35,539 nt of DNA from a virus (IMGVR_UViG_3300037475_000116:1-35539); one strand, 5' to 3'; positions 7,117-14,660 are shown, counted from the first letter of the stretch. Numbers and translations are program-made. Notes: generated by a model not told the origin, from the letters alone.

Positions 7117-8433
7117 ATGCGCTTCAACACGATTCTCAAGCTGGGCCCGAACCGCGAGATGACCAAGGAAGGGTTCACACTCTTCCGCAACGTCTCGGTG
7201 TCGCGCACCGGCGAACAGGTTTACGGTCCCGATGAAGGCACGGGTATCGAACCCGGACCGGACGGGCTTATTCACATCACCCGCACACCCGAAGAGGTGT
7301 TCCGCCAAGAAACACTCGACAGCGGCAACGGGAAATCGCTTGTCATTCTGCATCCGGAGGACGACGTTTCGCCCGAGAACTGGCGCACGCTCACGCATGG
7401 CGTGATGTTCAACATGCGCCGCGGAACGGGAGATCAACGCGACGAATCGGTCTGCGACCTGATGGTCTACACGCCCGAGGCCGTGCATGAGATCGATCTC
7501 AACATGCGCGAGGTTTCCCTTGGCTACGACGCCGATTATTTTCAGACGGCGCCGGGACGCGGAGAACAACGCAATTGCTACATCAACCATGTGGCACTGG
7601 TGCCAGCCGGCCGATGCGGGGCCAGCTGCGCAGTCAGGGACCACGCACACGAGGAGAAGAATCCAATGAAAAGCCGCTTGCAGCGTGTCCTTGATGCACT
7701 CGCCGGAACGAAGGACGACGCCGAACTGCGCCGTGTAATCGACAAGGCGCGCGACGAGGAAGAGGAGTCCGAGAAGGAGCGCGAGAAGAAAGAGCGCGAC
7801 GAGGCCGAGACCAAAGAGAAAGAGATCGAGGCCAAGGACGAGGAATTCAAAAAGGAAGTCCGCGACTCCATCTCCAAACTGACCGACGCGGTTGGCAAAC
7901 TCGTCAAGGACAAGGCCAAGGACGAGGAAGAGGAAGAGGCCAAGGGCAAGAAAAAGAACGAGGACGACGACGAGGACGAGATGGAAGAGGAGACCGGCAC
8001 CGCCGATGCTCGCAAGGCTCGTGACTCGGCTCTGCTCGAAGACTCGTTCAACGACATCAAGGCGAAAGCTGAGATCATCGCCCCCGGCATTCAGATGCCG
8101 ACCTTCGACGCCAAGGCCGATCCAAAGAAGACATTCCGCGATTGCCACTGCGGGCTGCGCCGCAAGGCTCTCCAGCAGGCGACGCAGGACTCCGAGACTG
8201 CTGAGATCGTCAAGACCGTTCGCGGTCGCGCTCTCGACTCCGCCGACATTCTGAAAATGTCCTGCGGTCAGGTCCGGACCATCTTCAACGGCGTCGCCGC
8301 CATGAAGGCGAACCGCAACAACGGACGACTCACCGTCGATGCTGCGCAGACGCAGAACAAGACGCAGGACAACGTGTCGCCGATGGACAAGTTCAAGGCC
8401 GCCTCCAAAGCGCGCTGGTCCGACAAGAAGTAA
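7117..8433 (+). CDS. DUF2213 prohead protease with C-terminal scaffold region
   Basis: A 438-residue capsid maturation protein. Residues 1-170 form the DUF2213 domain, which I regard as a herpesvirus-assemblin-type serine protease: candidate catalytic residues are H79 (LVILHPEDD), S134 (REVSLGYDAD) and H158 (CYINHVALVPAGRCG). Residues 185-300 are extremely charged (Lys/Glu/Asp-rich) and probably coiled, as expected of a scaffold that is removed during maturation. An internal ATG at 7666 with its own ribosome binding site could produce the scaffold separately. The gene follows the Mu F-like gene by 9 bp with a GGAG site, and precedes the cement-like and major capsid genes, the usual order. Confidence 0.85.
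   Translation: MRFNTILKLGPNREMTKEGFTLFRNVSVSRTGEQVYGPDEGTGIEPGPDGLIHITRTPEEVFRQETLDSGNGKSLVILHPEDDVSPENWRTLTHGVMFNMRRGTGDQRDESVCDLMVYTPEAVHEIDLNMREVSLGYDADYFQTAPGRGEQRNCYINHVALVPAGRCGASCAVRDHAHEEKNPMKSRLQRVLDALAGTKDDAELRRVIDKARDEEEESEKEREKKERDEAETKEKEIEAKDEEFKKEVRDSISKLTDAVGKLVKDKAKDEEEEEAKGKKKNEDDDEDEMEEETGTADARKARDSALLEDSFNDIKAKAEIIAPGIQMPTFDAKADPKKTFRDCHCGLRRKALQQATQDSETAEIVKTVRGRALDSADILKMSCGQVRTIFNGVAAMKANRNNGRLTVDAAQTQNKTQDNVSPMDKFKAASKARWSDKK
7666..8433 (+). CDS. Nested scaffold protein from an internal start of the protease gene
   Basis: Codon 184 of the DUF2213 gene is ATG in frame, with GAGGAGAAG ending 6 nt upstream. Translation from here gives 255 residues beginning MKSRLQRVLDALAGTKDDAE, which lack the protease domain and keep the charged coiled region and the C-terminus. 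This copies the lambda C/Nu3 arrangement, where the scaffold is encoded inside the protease gene in the same frame. The start is an inference from the ribosome binding site and from the domain boundary falling exactly here. Confidence 0.5.
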   Translation: MKSRLQRVLDALAGTKDDAELRRVIDKARDEEEESEKEREKKERDEAETKEKEIEAKDEEFKKEVRDSISKLTDAVGKLVKDKAKDEEEEEAKGKKKNEDDDEDEMEEETGTADARKARDSALLEDSFNDIKAKAEIIAPGIQMPTFDAKADPKKTFRDCHCGLRRKALQQATQDSETAEIVKTVRGRALDSADILKMSCGQVRTIFNGVAAMKANRNNGRLTVDAAQTQNKTQDNVSPMDKFKAASKARWSDKK

Positions 8434-8545
8434 ACGCGACGGCAACACGAAGGCGATTCGGTGCACGCGACAAGTCCGCGAGCGCCGGTCGCCGTCGTGT
8501 GCTCCAACCTCACCCACACCCAATTCCAAAACGGGAGACAAATCC

Positions 8546-9457
8546 ATGTTCCTGCTCTGCCTGCCGTACATCGCCGTCGCACTCATGTTCGTGGCGCTGT
8601 ACTTCTTCGTTCGCCGTCATCCTCGTGGGACGACCGGCGAGTTTGTTGGTCGCCATCGCACTCGCGACATCTCGTTCCTGGCTCAGTCCGCCAACGGGTT
8701 CATCGGACGCATCACGCGCTCGACGCCTCTGCCGCGTACCACGCCCGACATGAACGACGCGACGAACCCCGTTGCCTCTTATGGCCTCGCGGTTCTGAAC
8801 ACGATCAACAACACCGTGCGCGGAATCATTGCCACCGATTCCAACCAGATCGGGATCAGCGGTATCGCTGTTGGGAACTTCCCGTTCCAGCCTGCGTCGG
8901 CGACCAACTTCGGCGCTCAGGCTTTGGCTGCGCTAACTGCCGTCGCTCCGAACTCGGTGATGGACACTCTGCGGTCCGGTCTGATGATGGTCTACCTCAA
9001 CTCTGCGCAGGCCCCGACAGCGACTAAGGTCGACAAGGTTTACGTCTGGTGCGCGGCTTCGAGCACGACCCACGTTCAGGGCGGATTCGAGAACGCGGCT
9101 TCCGCAGCGATCGCCAGCGCGATCAAGGGCGGCGGCAACACCGGCAACGGCACCGCCTCGGCGGGTCCGACCATCAACGCCGCAGTCGGCATGAACGGCG
9201 TCTATCAGGTTCGCTTCTCGGACGCGACTCACTTCACCGTGCTCGATCCGAACGGCAAGCAGCTCGCAGACGGACAGACTGCCGTGGCCTACTCTGACGC
9301 CGGTCTCGGCTTCACCATCACCGCGGGTGGCACTGCATTCGTCGCCGGCGACGGCTTCGACATGACCGTGACATTCAACACGATCCCGGTCCCGAACGCC
9401 TACTTCAACGGCCCCGGCGACTCGACGGGAGCGACCGAACTCGCCTTCAACCTGTAA
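8546..9457 (+). CDS. Head decoration/cement protein (gp24-like) with hydrophobic N-terminus
   Basis: A 303-residue protein. From residue 43 it resembles phage structural cement proteins: SFLAQSANGFIGRITRS, then NPVASYGLAVL and ISGIAVGNFPFQ, which fit the family pattern of a conserved YG.AV and G(I/V)AVR.FPFQ. Such proteins decorate and stabilise the capsid surface. It is followed by the major capsid gene, the normal context. The oddity is the N-terminus: MFLLCLPYIAVALMFVAL and following form a strong membrane-type helix of about 22 residues with a basic end (RRHPRG). No ATG or GTG start exists between that helix and the cement domain, so the two parts must be translated together from 8546, which has GGGAG upstream. 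Residues 180-290 include Gly/Ala-rich beta-type sequence. The 112 bp before the gene are non-coding. Confidence 0.65.
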   Translation: MFLLCLPYIAVALMFVALYFFVRRHPRGTTGEFVGRHRTRDISFLAQSANGFIGRITRSTPLPRTTPDMNDATNPVASYGLAVLNTINNTVRGIIATDSNQIGISGIAVGNFPFQPASATNFGAQALAALTAVAPNSVMDTLRSGLMMVYLNSAQAPTATKVDKVYVWCAASSTTHVQGGFENAASAAIASAIKGGGNTGNGTASAGPTINAAVGMNGVYQVRFSDATHFTVLDPNGKQLADGQTAVAYSDAGLGFTITAGGTAFVAGDGFDMTVTFNTIPVPNAYFNGPGDSTGATELAFNL

Positions 9458-9516
9458 TCCGGCAATCAGCCGCACCCGCAGTAAAAATCTCGGCCCAAAA
9501 GGAGCCACCTGAACCC

Positions 9517-10629
9517 ATGATTACCCGCGATAAAGTTCTCGACGGTGCGAATCTGCTTGCGCTGATGGCCGGACAAGACCATCCGGGCGGCAAGTTGCCC
9601 GTTGTTGCAAAAACCCGCGACGGAAAGACGGTCGACACCTCCGGCGCATTCCTGGTCGGCGAGTTGGAACGTCTCGACCAAACGCTGCACCAGCCGCTCA
9701 GCTCGATCTCTTGGGATCGTGACGTGCCGCTGCGCGATGACGTGACGCTGGGCGACGAAGTGACCTCGTTCACTCAGTCCACTTTCGGCACGCCGAGCGG
9801 CCCCGGCAACACAATTGCCATCGGCCAGAAGCGCAGCTTCATCGGCAAGAAGTCAACTGAGATCGCCGAGATGGACATCGACATCGGCAAGGTGACGCTG
9901 CCCCTGATTCCGTGGGGCGAGGGCGTCTCCTACTCACTCGCTGAACTCGCGTCTGCCGCGCAGACCGGCCGTCCGATCGACTCGCAGAAGATCGACGCGC
10001 TCAACCGCGAGCATCAGCTCCAGACCGACGCTCAGGCCTATCTCGGCTGGACGGGCAACAGCACCTTCGGTCTGATCAACTCGAACCAGGTCACACCGAC
10101 GAACTTCCCGAACGGCGCGGCGAATGGCTCCCAGTGGATGCCACACACCGGCTATGTGGGCAAGACGCCGAGCGAGATCCTGACCGATCTCGCGAACCTG
10201 GCCTTCACGCCGTGGGCTGCCTCGGGCTTTGCTCTGCGGCCCAACCGGATTCTGCTCGACCCGCAGAATTTCAACTTCATCAGCGTCACTCCTGCGACGG
10301 CCGCTGGCTCGAAGTCGATCCTACGGTACTTCCTCGAGTCCTACAACGCCGACACGGGTGCCGAGCCACTGCGCATCTTGCCGGTGAAGTGGCTGACCGG
10401 TGCGGGCGTGGGCGGAAACCTGCTTCAGCCCGGCACCACGAACCGCGCGGTTTCCTATCACCGTTACGAGGGTGACTGGAAGCAGGCTCCGGTTCGCTTC
10501 CCGATGACGATGTTGCAGCGCACCCCGGTCCAGTACGACGGCCTGTTCCACAAGCTGTACTACTGGGGCCGTCTGGGCGCCTGCGAATTCGTCTACCCGG
10601 AGACGGTCGCCTACATGGACGGCAACTAA
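9517..10629 (+). CDS. Major capsid protein (DUF2184 type)
   Basis: A 370-residue HK97-fold shell protein. Recognised from RDVPLRDDVTLGDEVTSFTQ near residues 68-90, IDIGKVTLPLIPWGEGVSYS, and the C-terminal VRFPMTMLQRTPVQYDGLFH followed by YWGRLGACEFVYPETVAYMDG, typical of DUF2184. Length fits the family. An AAAGGAG site lies upstream of ATG 9517 at a rather long spacing. It is followed 34 bp after the stop by a strong terminator-like hairpin, which would allow capsid transcripts to accumulate above downstream head-tail messages. Confidence 0.9.
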   Translation: MITRDKVLDGANLLALMAGQDHPGGKLPVVAKTRDGKTVDTSGAFLVGELERLDQTLHQPLSSISWDRDVPLRDDVTLGDEVTSFTQSTFGTPSGPGNTIAIGQKRSFIGKKSTEIAEMDIDIGKVTLPLIPWGEGVSYSLAELASAAQTGRPIDSQKIDALNREHQLQTDAQAYLGWTGNSTFGLINSNQVTPTNFPNGAANGSQWMPHTGYVGKTPSEILTDLANLAFTPWAASGFALRPNRILLDPQNFNFISVTPATAAGSKSILRYFLESYNADTGAEPLRILPVKWLTGAGVGGNLLQPGTTNRAVSYHRYEGDWKQAPVRFPMTMLQRTPVQYDGLFHKLYYWGRLGACEFVYPETVAYMDGN

Positions 10630-10663
10630 GGCCGATCCGCAACCCGGTAGTTGCACAAACCCG

Positions 10664-10696
10664 AAGGGGTCGCTCTCTGAGTGACCCCTTTCTCTC
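10664..10696 (+). terminator. Intrinsic terminator after the major capsid gene
   Basis: An 11-bp stem AAGGGGTCGCT / AGTGACCCCTT (one G-U pair) closes a 5-nt loop and is followed by TCTCTCTT. The pyrimidine tract is mixed, so read-through into the next gene, 14 bp further on, is likely. Confidence 0.6.
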
Positions 10697-10710
10697 TTGG
10701 AGGAGAGCAC

Positions 10711-11058
10711 ATGGAACAAGTCTTGCAGCATGTCGAGAAAGCACCCCTCATCGTCGCACCGCTCCACGCCGCCCCGAGGACGCCCGCAGAGGCGGCAGAG
10801 GGTCATGCAACCGTCACGATGGAATTCCCAAAAGCGGTCCATCTGACTGTCTCGACGAATCACTCGGTCTTCTACCCCGCTGGCATCCACGAGGTCCCCG
10901 ACCATCTGGCCGATCACTGGTATCTGAAGGCGCATCAGGTACGGCCTTACTACAAGCCAGTGCAGATCGCCGCACAGCCGCAAGCGCGCCCCGCGCAACA
11001 GCAGCAGGGCCAACGGCAGCAGCAGCAGAACAACGGCCGCAATCAACGCGCGAAGTAA
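10711..11058 (+). CDS. Small head-associated hypothetical protein
   Basis: A 115-residue protein with a very strong ribosome binding site (GGAGGAG) before ATG 10711. Its middle carries VFYPAGIHEVPDHLADHWYL at residues 53-72. That F.(A/P)G..EVPD.(L/V)A.HWYLKAH pattern recurs in small proteins encoded just after the major capsid gene in many tailed phages, where the function is unknown. The last 30 residues are a Gln/Arg/Ala-rich low-complexity tail (QARPAQQQQGQRQQQQ), likely disordered. It probably belongs to the head or head-tail module. No enzyme motif is visible. Confidence 0.65.
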   Translation: MEQVLQHVEKAPLIVAPLHAAPRTPAEAAEGHATVTMEFPKAVHLTVSTNHSVFYPAGIHEVPDHLADHWYLKAHQVRPYYKPVQIAAQPQARPAQQQQGQRQQQQNNGRNQRAK

Positions 11059-11090
11059 AGCGCCGCACATAGAGGCGGGGAGGAATGAAT

Positions 11091-11324
11091 ATGCCGCAGA
11101 AAGCGACTGAGATGTTCTGGGCATTCGTCTACGCGATCACGATGGCGACGATTCTCAGCGTCATCGGCTTCGTTCTCCCCCGCCCCGAAAACACCACGCA
11201 GGCGATCTTTCGCATTGCGGACGCTCTGGTGACCGGCGCTCTCGGTTTTTTTGCGGGTCGCGCTTCGGTGTTCGCGAGCCAGATCAAGGGTCAACCACCG
11301 CCACCGGGAGACGAGAGCAAATGA
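11091..11324 (+). CDS. Small membrane protein, possible holin-like
   Basis: A 77-residue protein with one clear membrane segment (WAFVYAITMATILSVIGFVL) and a weaker second one (ALVTGALGFFAGRASVF), then a proline/acidic tail (PPPPGDESK). The ATG at 11091 has GGAGG seven bases upstream; an ATG two codons earlier lies too close to that site. The stop TGA overlaps the next ATG (ATGA). Two-span topology and small size would suit a holin, but its position among head genes, far from the endolysin at 28.4 kb, argues for caution. I do not recognise the family. Confidence 0.6.
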   Translation: MPQKATEMFWAFVYAITMATILSVIGFVLPRPENTTQAIFRIADALVTGALGFFAGRASVFASQIKGQPPPPGDESK

Positions 11325-11482
11325 ACTGGTTTCTTGAGTGGCTTTATCGGCGCGGAAAGAAACCCCTCCCTCAATCCCCTGCCCCTCACCTCGTCATTCG
11401 ACTCGACCCGAACAGGCCGTCCGGAACGATGACGCCAACACCCAACCCTATCACCACAACGCCAAGGAGGCGCATCCCATGA
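11321..11482 (+). CDS. Small Pro/Arg-rich protein, overlapping both neighbours
   Basis: A 53-residue frame beginning MNWFLEWLYRRGKKPLPQSP. Its ATG overlaps the stop of the preceding membrane-protein gene, and its own stop TGA at 11480-11482 overlaps the ATG of the following gene, both as ATGA. That double coupling is the best evidence that it is translated, because no independent ribosome binding site is needed. The N-terminus is amphipathic with three Trp/Phe residues; the rest is basic and proline-rich and probably disordered. Family unknown. Confidence 0.5.
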   Translation: MNWFLEWLYRRGKKPLPQSPAPHLVIRLDPNRPSGTMTPTPNPITTTPRRRIP

Positions 11483-11901
11483 TCAGTTTCAATTTCAACA
11501 ATCTTCCGCACGCGCTCGCGACGTTCTTTAAGACCGCCGCGGCGGACGTGAAGAAAGCCATCCCCGTGATTGAGAACGCAATCGAGAAGGCGGAAGGCGA
11601 AAAGACCGTCATCGAGGGCGTCAGCGCCGCCGTCGCGAATGCGGTTCAGCCAGGTGCCGCCGTGCCGGTCGTCACCATCGAGGATGCGGGATTCGCGGTG
11701 CTCGGTTCCATTGACGCTGCGCTCAAGAGCGGCGACGCGGCCGCAGAGCAGAAGTTGCTCGACGCCGGAATCGACGTGAACGCGATCAACGCCGTCAAGG
11801 CGGTCGGCAGCCAGTCGCAGACGTTCTACAAAATCGTCACGTCCGTGCCCAAGGCCATAGTGCCTGTGGGAACGCTTGCATCGAGCATCGCCACCAAGTA
11901 A
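11479..11901 (+). CDS. Helical hypothetical protein
   Basis: A 140-residue protein starting MISFNFNNLPHALATFFKTA at ATG 11479, which has an ideal AAGGAGG site eight bases upstream. The sequence alternates helical, Ala/Val-rich segments with charged faces (AADVKKAIPVIENAIEKAEG); no catalytic motif, Cys pair or membrane span is visible. It is translationally coupled to the 53-residue frame before it. It could be a structural or accessory head protein; similar short Ala-rich helical proteins occur in acidobacterial and other soil phages, but I cannot name a family. Confidence 0.65.
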   Translation: MISFNFNNLPHALATFFKTAAADVKKAIPVIENAIEKAEGEKTVIEGVSAAVANAVQPGAAVPVVTIEDAGFAVLGSIDAALKSGDAAAEQKLLDAGIDVNAINAVKAVGSQSQTFYKIVTSVPKAIVPVGTLASSIATK

Positions 11902-11909
11902 ACGCGAAC

Positions 11910-11931
11910 GGGGCAGCATCACCGCTGCCCC
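11910..11931 (+). terminator. Perfect 8-bp hairpin between two late genes
   Basis: GGGGCAGC and GCTGCCCC pair perfectly around the loop ATCACC, eight bases after a stop codon and 27 bp before the next start. No T-tract follows, so termination is doubtful. The loop's CACC core resembles the early leader hairpins, but the Shine-Dalgarno flank does not. Confidence 0.4.
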
Positions 11932-11958
11932 GGCGCTCTCCGCTCGTGAGGTTTCCCC

Positions 11959-12765
11959 ATGCGTTGCTGGCTCACTCGTCAACTCGCCCAAGCACCATCA
12001 TCCACTCCGCCGATTCCGGCGCGACCGTTCATAGTCGAGGATGTGGCGCGGCATCTTTTTTGGTGCTTCTTCGTCTTCAGCGTTGTGACGATCTTCATGC
12101 TTGCGCCTTTGGTGTATTTCGGCTGCGCCCTGCTGAAGCAGTGGACCGTCGCCGGCGTCGAGGCGACGAAGACGTTCCAGGCGGTGAACCGCAACTGCAA
12201 CGGCGGCAAAGAGGCCTGCGGGACGCTCGCCGATGTGAACCAGACGCTCCACACGATTCGCGGCACCTTCGGCCAGATCGAGACGGCCGCGAAGCACGAG
12301 AACGCGCAACTGACAAAGCTCGACTCTCAGGAGATGACCCTGTTCGACGACGCCCACGGGGTCATGAGTGACGCGCGGGAAACGATCAAAGGGGCGACAG
12401 GTTTGACTCAGGTCGCGTCGGGGGCGATACAGACGACCCAAGATACGATCAGGGGGGCCCAACCCGCTCTAGCGTCTCTGACGACGACCCTAGACGCGTT
12501 CGGGGCACTCGCCCGATCTGCGCAGAGACGAACAGACGACCCGCGCGTTGACGCATTGCTCGATCATCTGCAATCGACTTCGGCCCATATCGACGGGGCG
12601 ACGGGCGACGTGCAGACCGTCTTTGACCGCGTGACGAACCCGCCCAAGTGCAAGGGCCGCGCCTGCGTATTCGTCAAGGCCTTGAACGTCATCTCCGCCG
12701 CGCATGACGTACCGGAATTCGGCTACTGGACCGATCAGCTCATCCAGAGTCTTCGCCACCACTAA
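11959..12765 (+). CDS. Membrane-anchored coiled-coil protein
   Basis: A 268-residue protein with one strong membrane helix at residues 33-59 (LFWCFFVFSVVTIFMLAPLV) and then a long, mostly helical domain rich in Thr/Ala/Gln/Asp with heptad-like spacing (residues 80-215). This is followed by a Cys-containing loop (KCKGRACVF) and a short helical end. Topology and composition resemble methyl-accepting or MlaD-type coiled-coil anchors, but no defining motif of either is present. GTGAGG lies seven bases before the ATG at 11959. It is the last gene before a probable terminator. A role in host-envelope interaction is inferred only from the architecture. Confidence 0.6.
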   Translation: MRCWLTRQLAQAPSSTPPIPARPFIVEDVARHLFWCFFVFSVVTIFMLAPLVYFGCALLKQWTVAGVEATKTFQAVNRNCNGGKEACGTLADVNQTLHTIRGTFGQIETAAKHENAQLTKLDSQEMTLFDDAHGVMSDARETIKGATGLTQVASGAIQTTQDTIRGAQPALASLTTTLDAFGALARSAQRRTDDPRVDALLDHLQSTSAHIDGATGDVQTVFDRVTNPPKCKGRACVFVKALNVISAAHDVPEFGYWTDQLIQSLRHH

Positions 12766-12836
12766 CGTTGGCAGCGCGGTCGCGCTGGCAAAATGCGGGC
12801 CGCCCGTCCTGCTCAGACACTGGCCAACTTCCTCCA

Positions 12837-12878
12837 ACCGGGCTTCGGGGTTTGCCTTCCGGGGTCCGGTCTTTTTTT
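12837..12878 (+). terminator. Probable intrinsic terminator ending the head-accessory operon
   Basis: ACCGG at 12837-12841 pairs with CCGGT at 12866-12870 around a GC-rich interior that can fold further, followed directly by a run of seven T at 12872-12878. The rest of the gene-free stretch 12766-13045 holds another GC-rich inverted repeat just after the stop codon at 12765 (about 12773-12800) and no gene I can support. Confidence 0.55.
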
Positions 12879-13045
12879 CGAAAGAAGTTCGCCAATGAGA
12901 CTGCAAATTGTGAAAACAACCATAAGCTGGCCGGATGAACCGAAGCGCACCCCAGTTATCCGGATGCGAGCGTTGAAGAAGCATCGCACCCGAATGGTTG
13001 GATATCGCATTTAATCCAGAAAACTGGTCGTTAGCTCTTGCGGGG

Positions 13046-13414
13046 TCAAGGGACAAGAGCCTCAATTGTGTCGACATGGATCAGCTTGGTATCCGCGTCG
13101 AGACGGCCGGTAACCTTAACAGTCTTGCCCTCAAAGCTCTGTGCGCGCGAGGAGTCATCCATCTTGTAAATCACCCCGGTTGAATCGCGCAGAACATATT
13201 GTTCGCCGTTTTTTACCACAGTACCGGTGAAGGTTGTGGACTTTGCCGCAGCCGGGTCCGGCACCACCGCGGCAGGTGGAGCTTGAGGTTCCTGGATGGC
13301 CGGTATTCGAGTTGCAGCGTTTGTGGTGACGCTCGATGCCAACGCGGGAACAGCCGTGAGCAAAAGCGCGCAAGTGGAGACACTGAGGAGAATCTGGAGC
13401 TTAGTTGACTTCAT
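13046..13414 (-). CDS. Exported DUF5818-type protein, host-like
   Basis: A 122-residue exported protein read against the late operon. Residues 1-28 are a classical signal peptide (MKSTKLQILLSVSTCALLLT, cleavage expected after PALA). A Pro/Ala-rich linker leads to a domain at 61-120 with TFTGTVVKNGEQYVL, MDDSSRAQSFEGKTVKVTG and LIHVDTIEAL. This pattern (F.G.(I/V)VK...YVL.D...Y.LDD...A..FEGK.VKVTG.LD....IHV..I) is what I know as DUF5818, a small beta-barrel secreted family abundant in Acidobacteria. A GTG three codons upstream is an alternative start. Its neighbours are phage head genes on the other strand, so it is a cargo (moron) gene probably captured from the host. Function unknown. Confidence 0.75.
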   Translation of the reverse strand: MKSTKLQILLSVSTCALLLTAVPALASSVTTNAATRIPAIQEPQAPPAAVVPDPAAAKSTTFTGTVVKNGEQYVLRDSTGVIYKMDDSSRAQSFEGKTVKVTGRLDADTKLIHVDTIEALVP

Positions 13415-13434
13415 GCCATGCACCGATTTCTATC

Positions 13435-13446
13435 CAATGCGCATTG
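13435..13446. promoter_or_regulatory. Perfect 12-bp palindrome upstream of the DUF5818 gene
   Basis: CAATGCGCATTG is a perfect palindrome ending 21 bp before the start codon of the minus-strand DUF5818-type gene, a plausible operator position. No clear -35/-10 pair can be assigned, and nothing else stands out in 13447-13605. Confidence 0.35.
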
Positions 13447-13605
13447 TCCTTTGCTTTCCGCGAACCGGCGCACAAGACAGTTGTTAAGCTACGACGATCG
13501 CATCGGCCTGTCTGAGCAATAACGCTCTACTTGATCACCGCCGTGTGGTCCTTGGAGTGTGACGCGATTGCTTCGAGAAGCACAACGCGCGGCGAAGGAG
13601 ATTTC

Positions 13606-14085
13606 ATGATCGTCTTCAATCAATTCATTCAGGACTACCCCGAATTCACCAATGCAAGCCAGGCCCAGTTCAGTCTGAATCTGAACCGCGCCAGCCAGTT
13701 CATCAACGCCGCGTGGGGACCACTTTCGACCGGCACCGACCCGGCCCAGTACACGCAGGCCGACATCGGGACGGAGCTCGTCATCGCGCACTTTCTTGCA
13801 CGTGCGCAGTTTCGCGCGATGCAGGTTGCCAACGGTGGACCCGCGATAGCGCGCGGCAACGTCTCGGCTGAGTCGGTTGGACCCGGCTCTGTCAGCTACG
13901 ATGTCGCGTCGGCAACCGAAGAGGGCGCCGGTCACTGGAACCAGACCGACTACGGTCGCGAGTACATTCAGATGGCGCGTCTGCTCGGCGCTGGGCCAAC
14001 GCAGGCTTCGCCCAGTCCGAATCAGAACCCGTTGAATGGTCCCGCATGGATCGGGCCGTTCCCGATACCGGGCGGCTTCGGATGA
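13606..14085 (+). CDS. Head-tail connector protein (DUF4054)
   Basis: A 159-residue protein beginning MIVFNQFIQDYPEFTNASQA. The F...YPEF...S.AQ start, the ELVIAHFLARAQ helix, the motif GNVSAESVGPGSVSYDVAS and the TDYGREYIQMARL end match DUF4054, found in myovirus neck regions and probably equivalent to head-tail adaptor proteins that sit on the portal. The start at 13606 has AAGGAG upstream; a longer in-frame reading begins before that site and is not protein-like. Its stop overlaps the next start (ATGA). It opens the second part of the late operon, after the reverse-strand cargo gene. Confidence 0.85.
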   Translation: MIVFNQFIQDYPEFTNASQAQFSLNLNRASQFINAAWGPLSTGTDPAQYTQADIGTELVIAHFLARAQFRAMQVANGGPAIARGNVSAESVGPGSVSYDVASATEEGAGHWNQTDYGREYIQMARLLGAGPTQASPSPNQNPLNGPAWIGPFPIPGGFG

Positions 14086-14660
14086 GCGGCGATATTCATT
14101 TCGGCTTCGACATCACCGCCGACAATCTTCGCGAGTTTGAAGACGCCCTCAAAGAGATGGGCAGTCGCGCAGTGCTGGCGGGTTTCCCGCAGGACAAGGA
14201 ACATGTTCGCGAAGACGAGAACGGCAACCCGGTCCCGATCACGAATGCGGGCATCGCCTACTCAATGGACAAGGGCATGCCAGAGCAGAACGTGCCGGCG
14301 CGTCCCTTCATTGTTCAGGGCGTCGAGTCGGTGCAGGACAAGATCGTGAGCGGCATGGAGACAACCGGACTCGCTGCACTCGACGGCGACGCCCAGGCGG
14401 TCGACGCTGGTTTGAACGCGGTCGGGTTGACTGCGCAGAAGGGCATCCGGATGAAGATCAGGGACGGACCATTCGTCCCTCTCGCCGAATCGACTCTGAA
14501 GGCGCGCGCTCGCATGGGCGGCTCAATCGCGAAAGCAGCGAAAGCCGAACTCGATTCACGGGCAGCCGGTAACGAGGCTGGCACCGACAACGCGAACCCG
14601 CTTAACCTCACCGGCCAGATGAGAAATGCGGTTGAGTTTGTAATTCGGAAAGAGCAATAG
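14082..14660 (+). CDS. Neck/tail completion protein
   Basis: A 192-residue protein coupled by ATGA to the DUF4054 gene. It shows VLAGFPQDKEHVRED near residues 31-45, an ITNAGIAYSMDKGMPEQ segment and the motif VPARPF at residues 71-76. The order (V.(V/A)G(F/I), then (A)..(N/H)E.G, then (V/I)PARPF(M/I)) is characteristic of small tail-completion or head-closure proteins of the HK97 gp10 type. The last third is helical and basic. It would close the head-tail interface. The DUF4054 protein upstream and the connector downstream fit that role. Confidence 0.75.
   Translation: MSGDIHFGFDITADNLREFEDALKEMGSRAVLAGFPQDKEHVREDENGNPVPITNAGIAYSMDKGMPEQNVPARPFIVQGVESVQDKIVSGMETTGLAALDGDAQAVDAGLNAVGLTAQKGIRMKIRDGPFVPLAESTLKARARMGGSIAKAAKAELDSRAAGNEAGTDNANPLNLTGQMRNAVEFVIRKEQ

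Noticed and set aside
6919-8586. Long minus-strand open frame of 555 codons opposite the DUF2213 and Mu F-like genes
   Set aside because: It is the mirror of a GC-rich plus-strand coding region, has leucine/valine-run composition typical of antisense frames, and the plus-strand genes are clearly recognised.
12895-13014. Short plus-strand frame MRLQIVKTTISWPDEPKRTP and following (39 codons)
   Set aside because: Weak ribosome binding site, no coupling to neighbours and no recognisable pattern; not enough evidence for a gene.
12490-13077. Minus-strand frame of 195 codons with a protein-like start (MSTQLRLLSLDPARAND)
   Set aside because: Its second half is antisense to the membrane coiled-coil gene, it crosses the probable terminator, and no ribosome binding site or known domain is visible.
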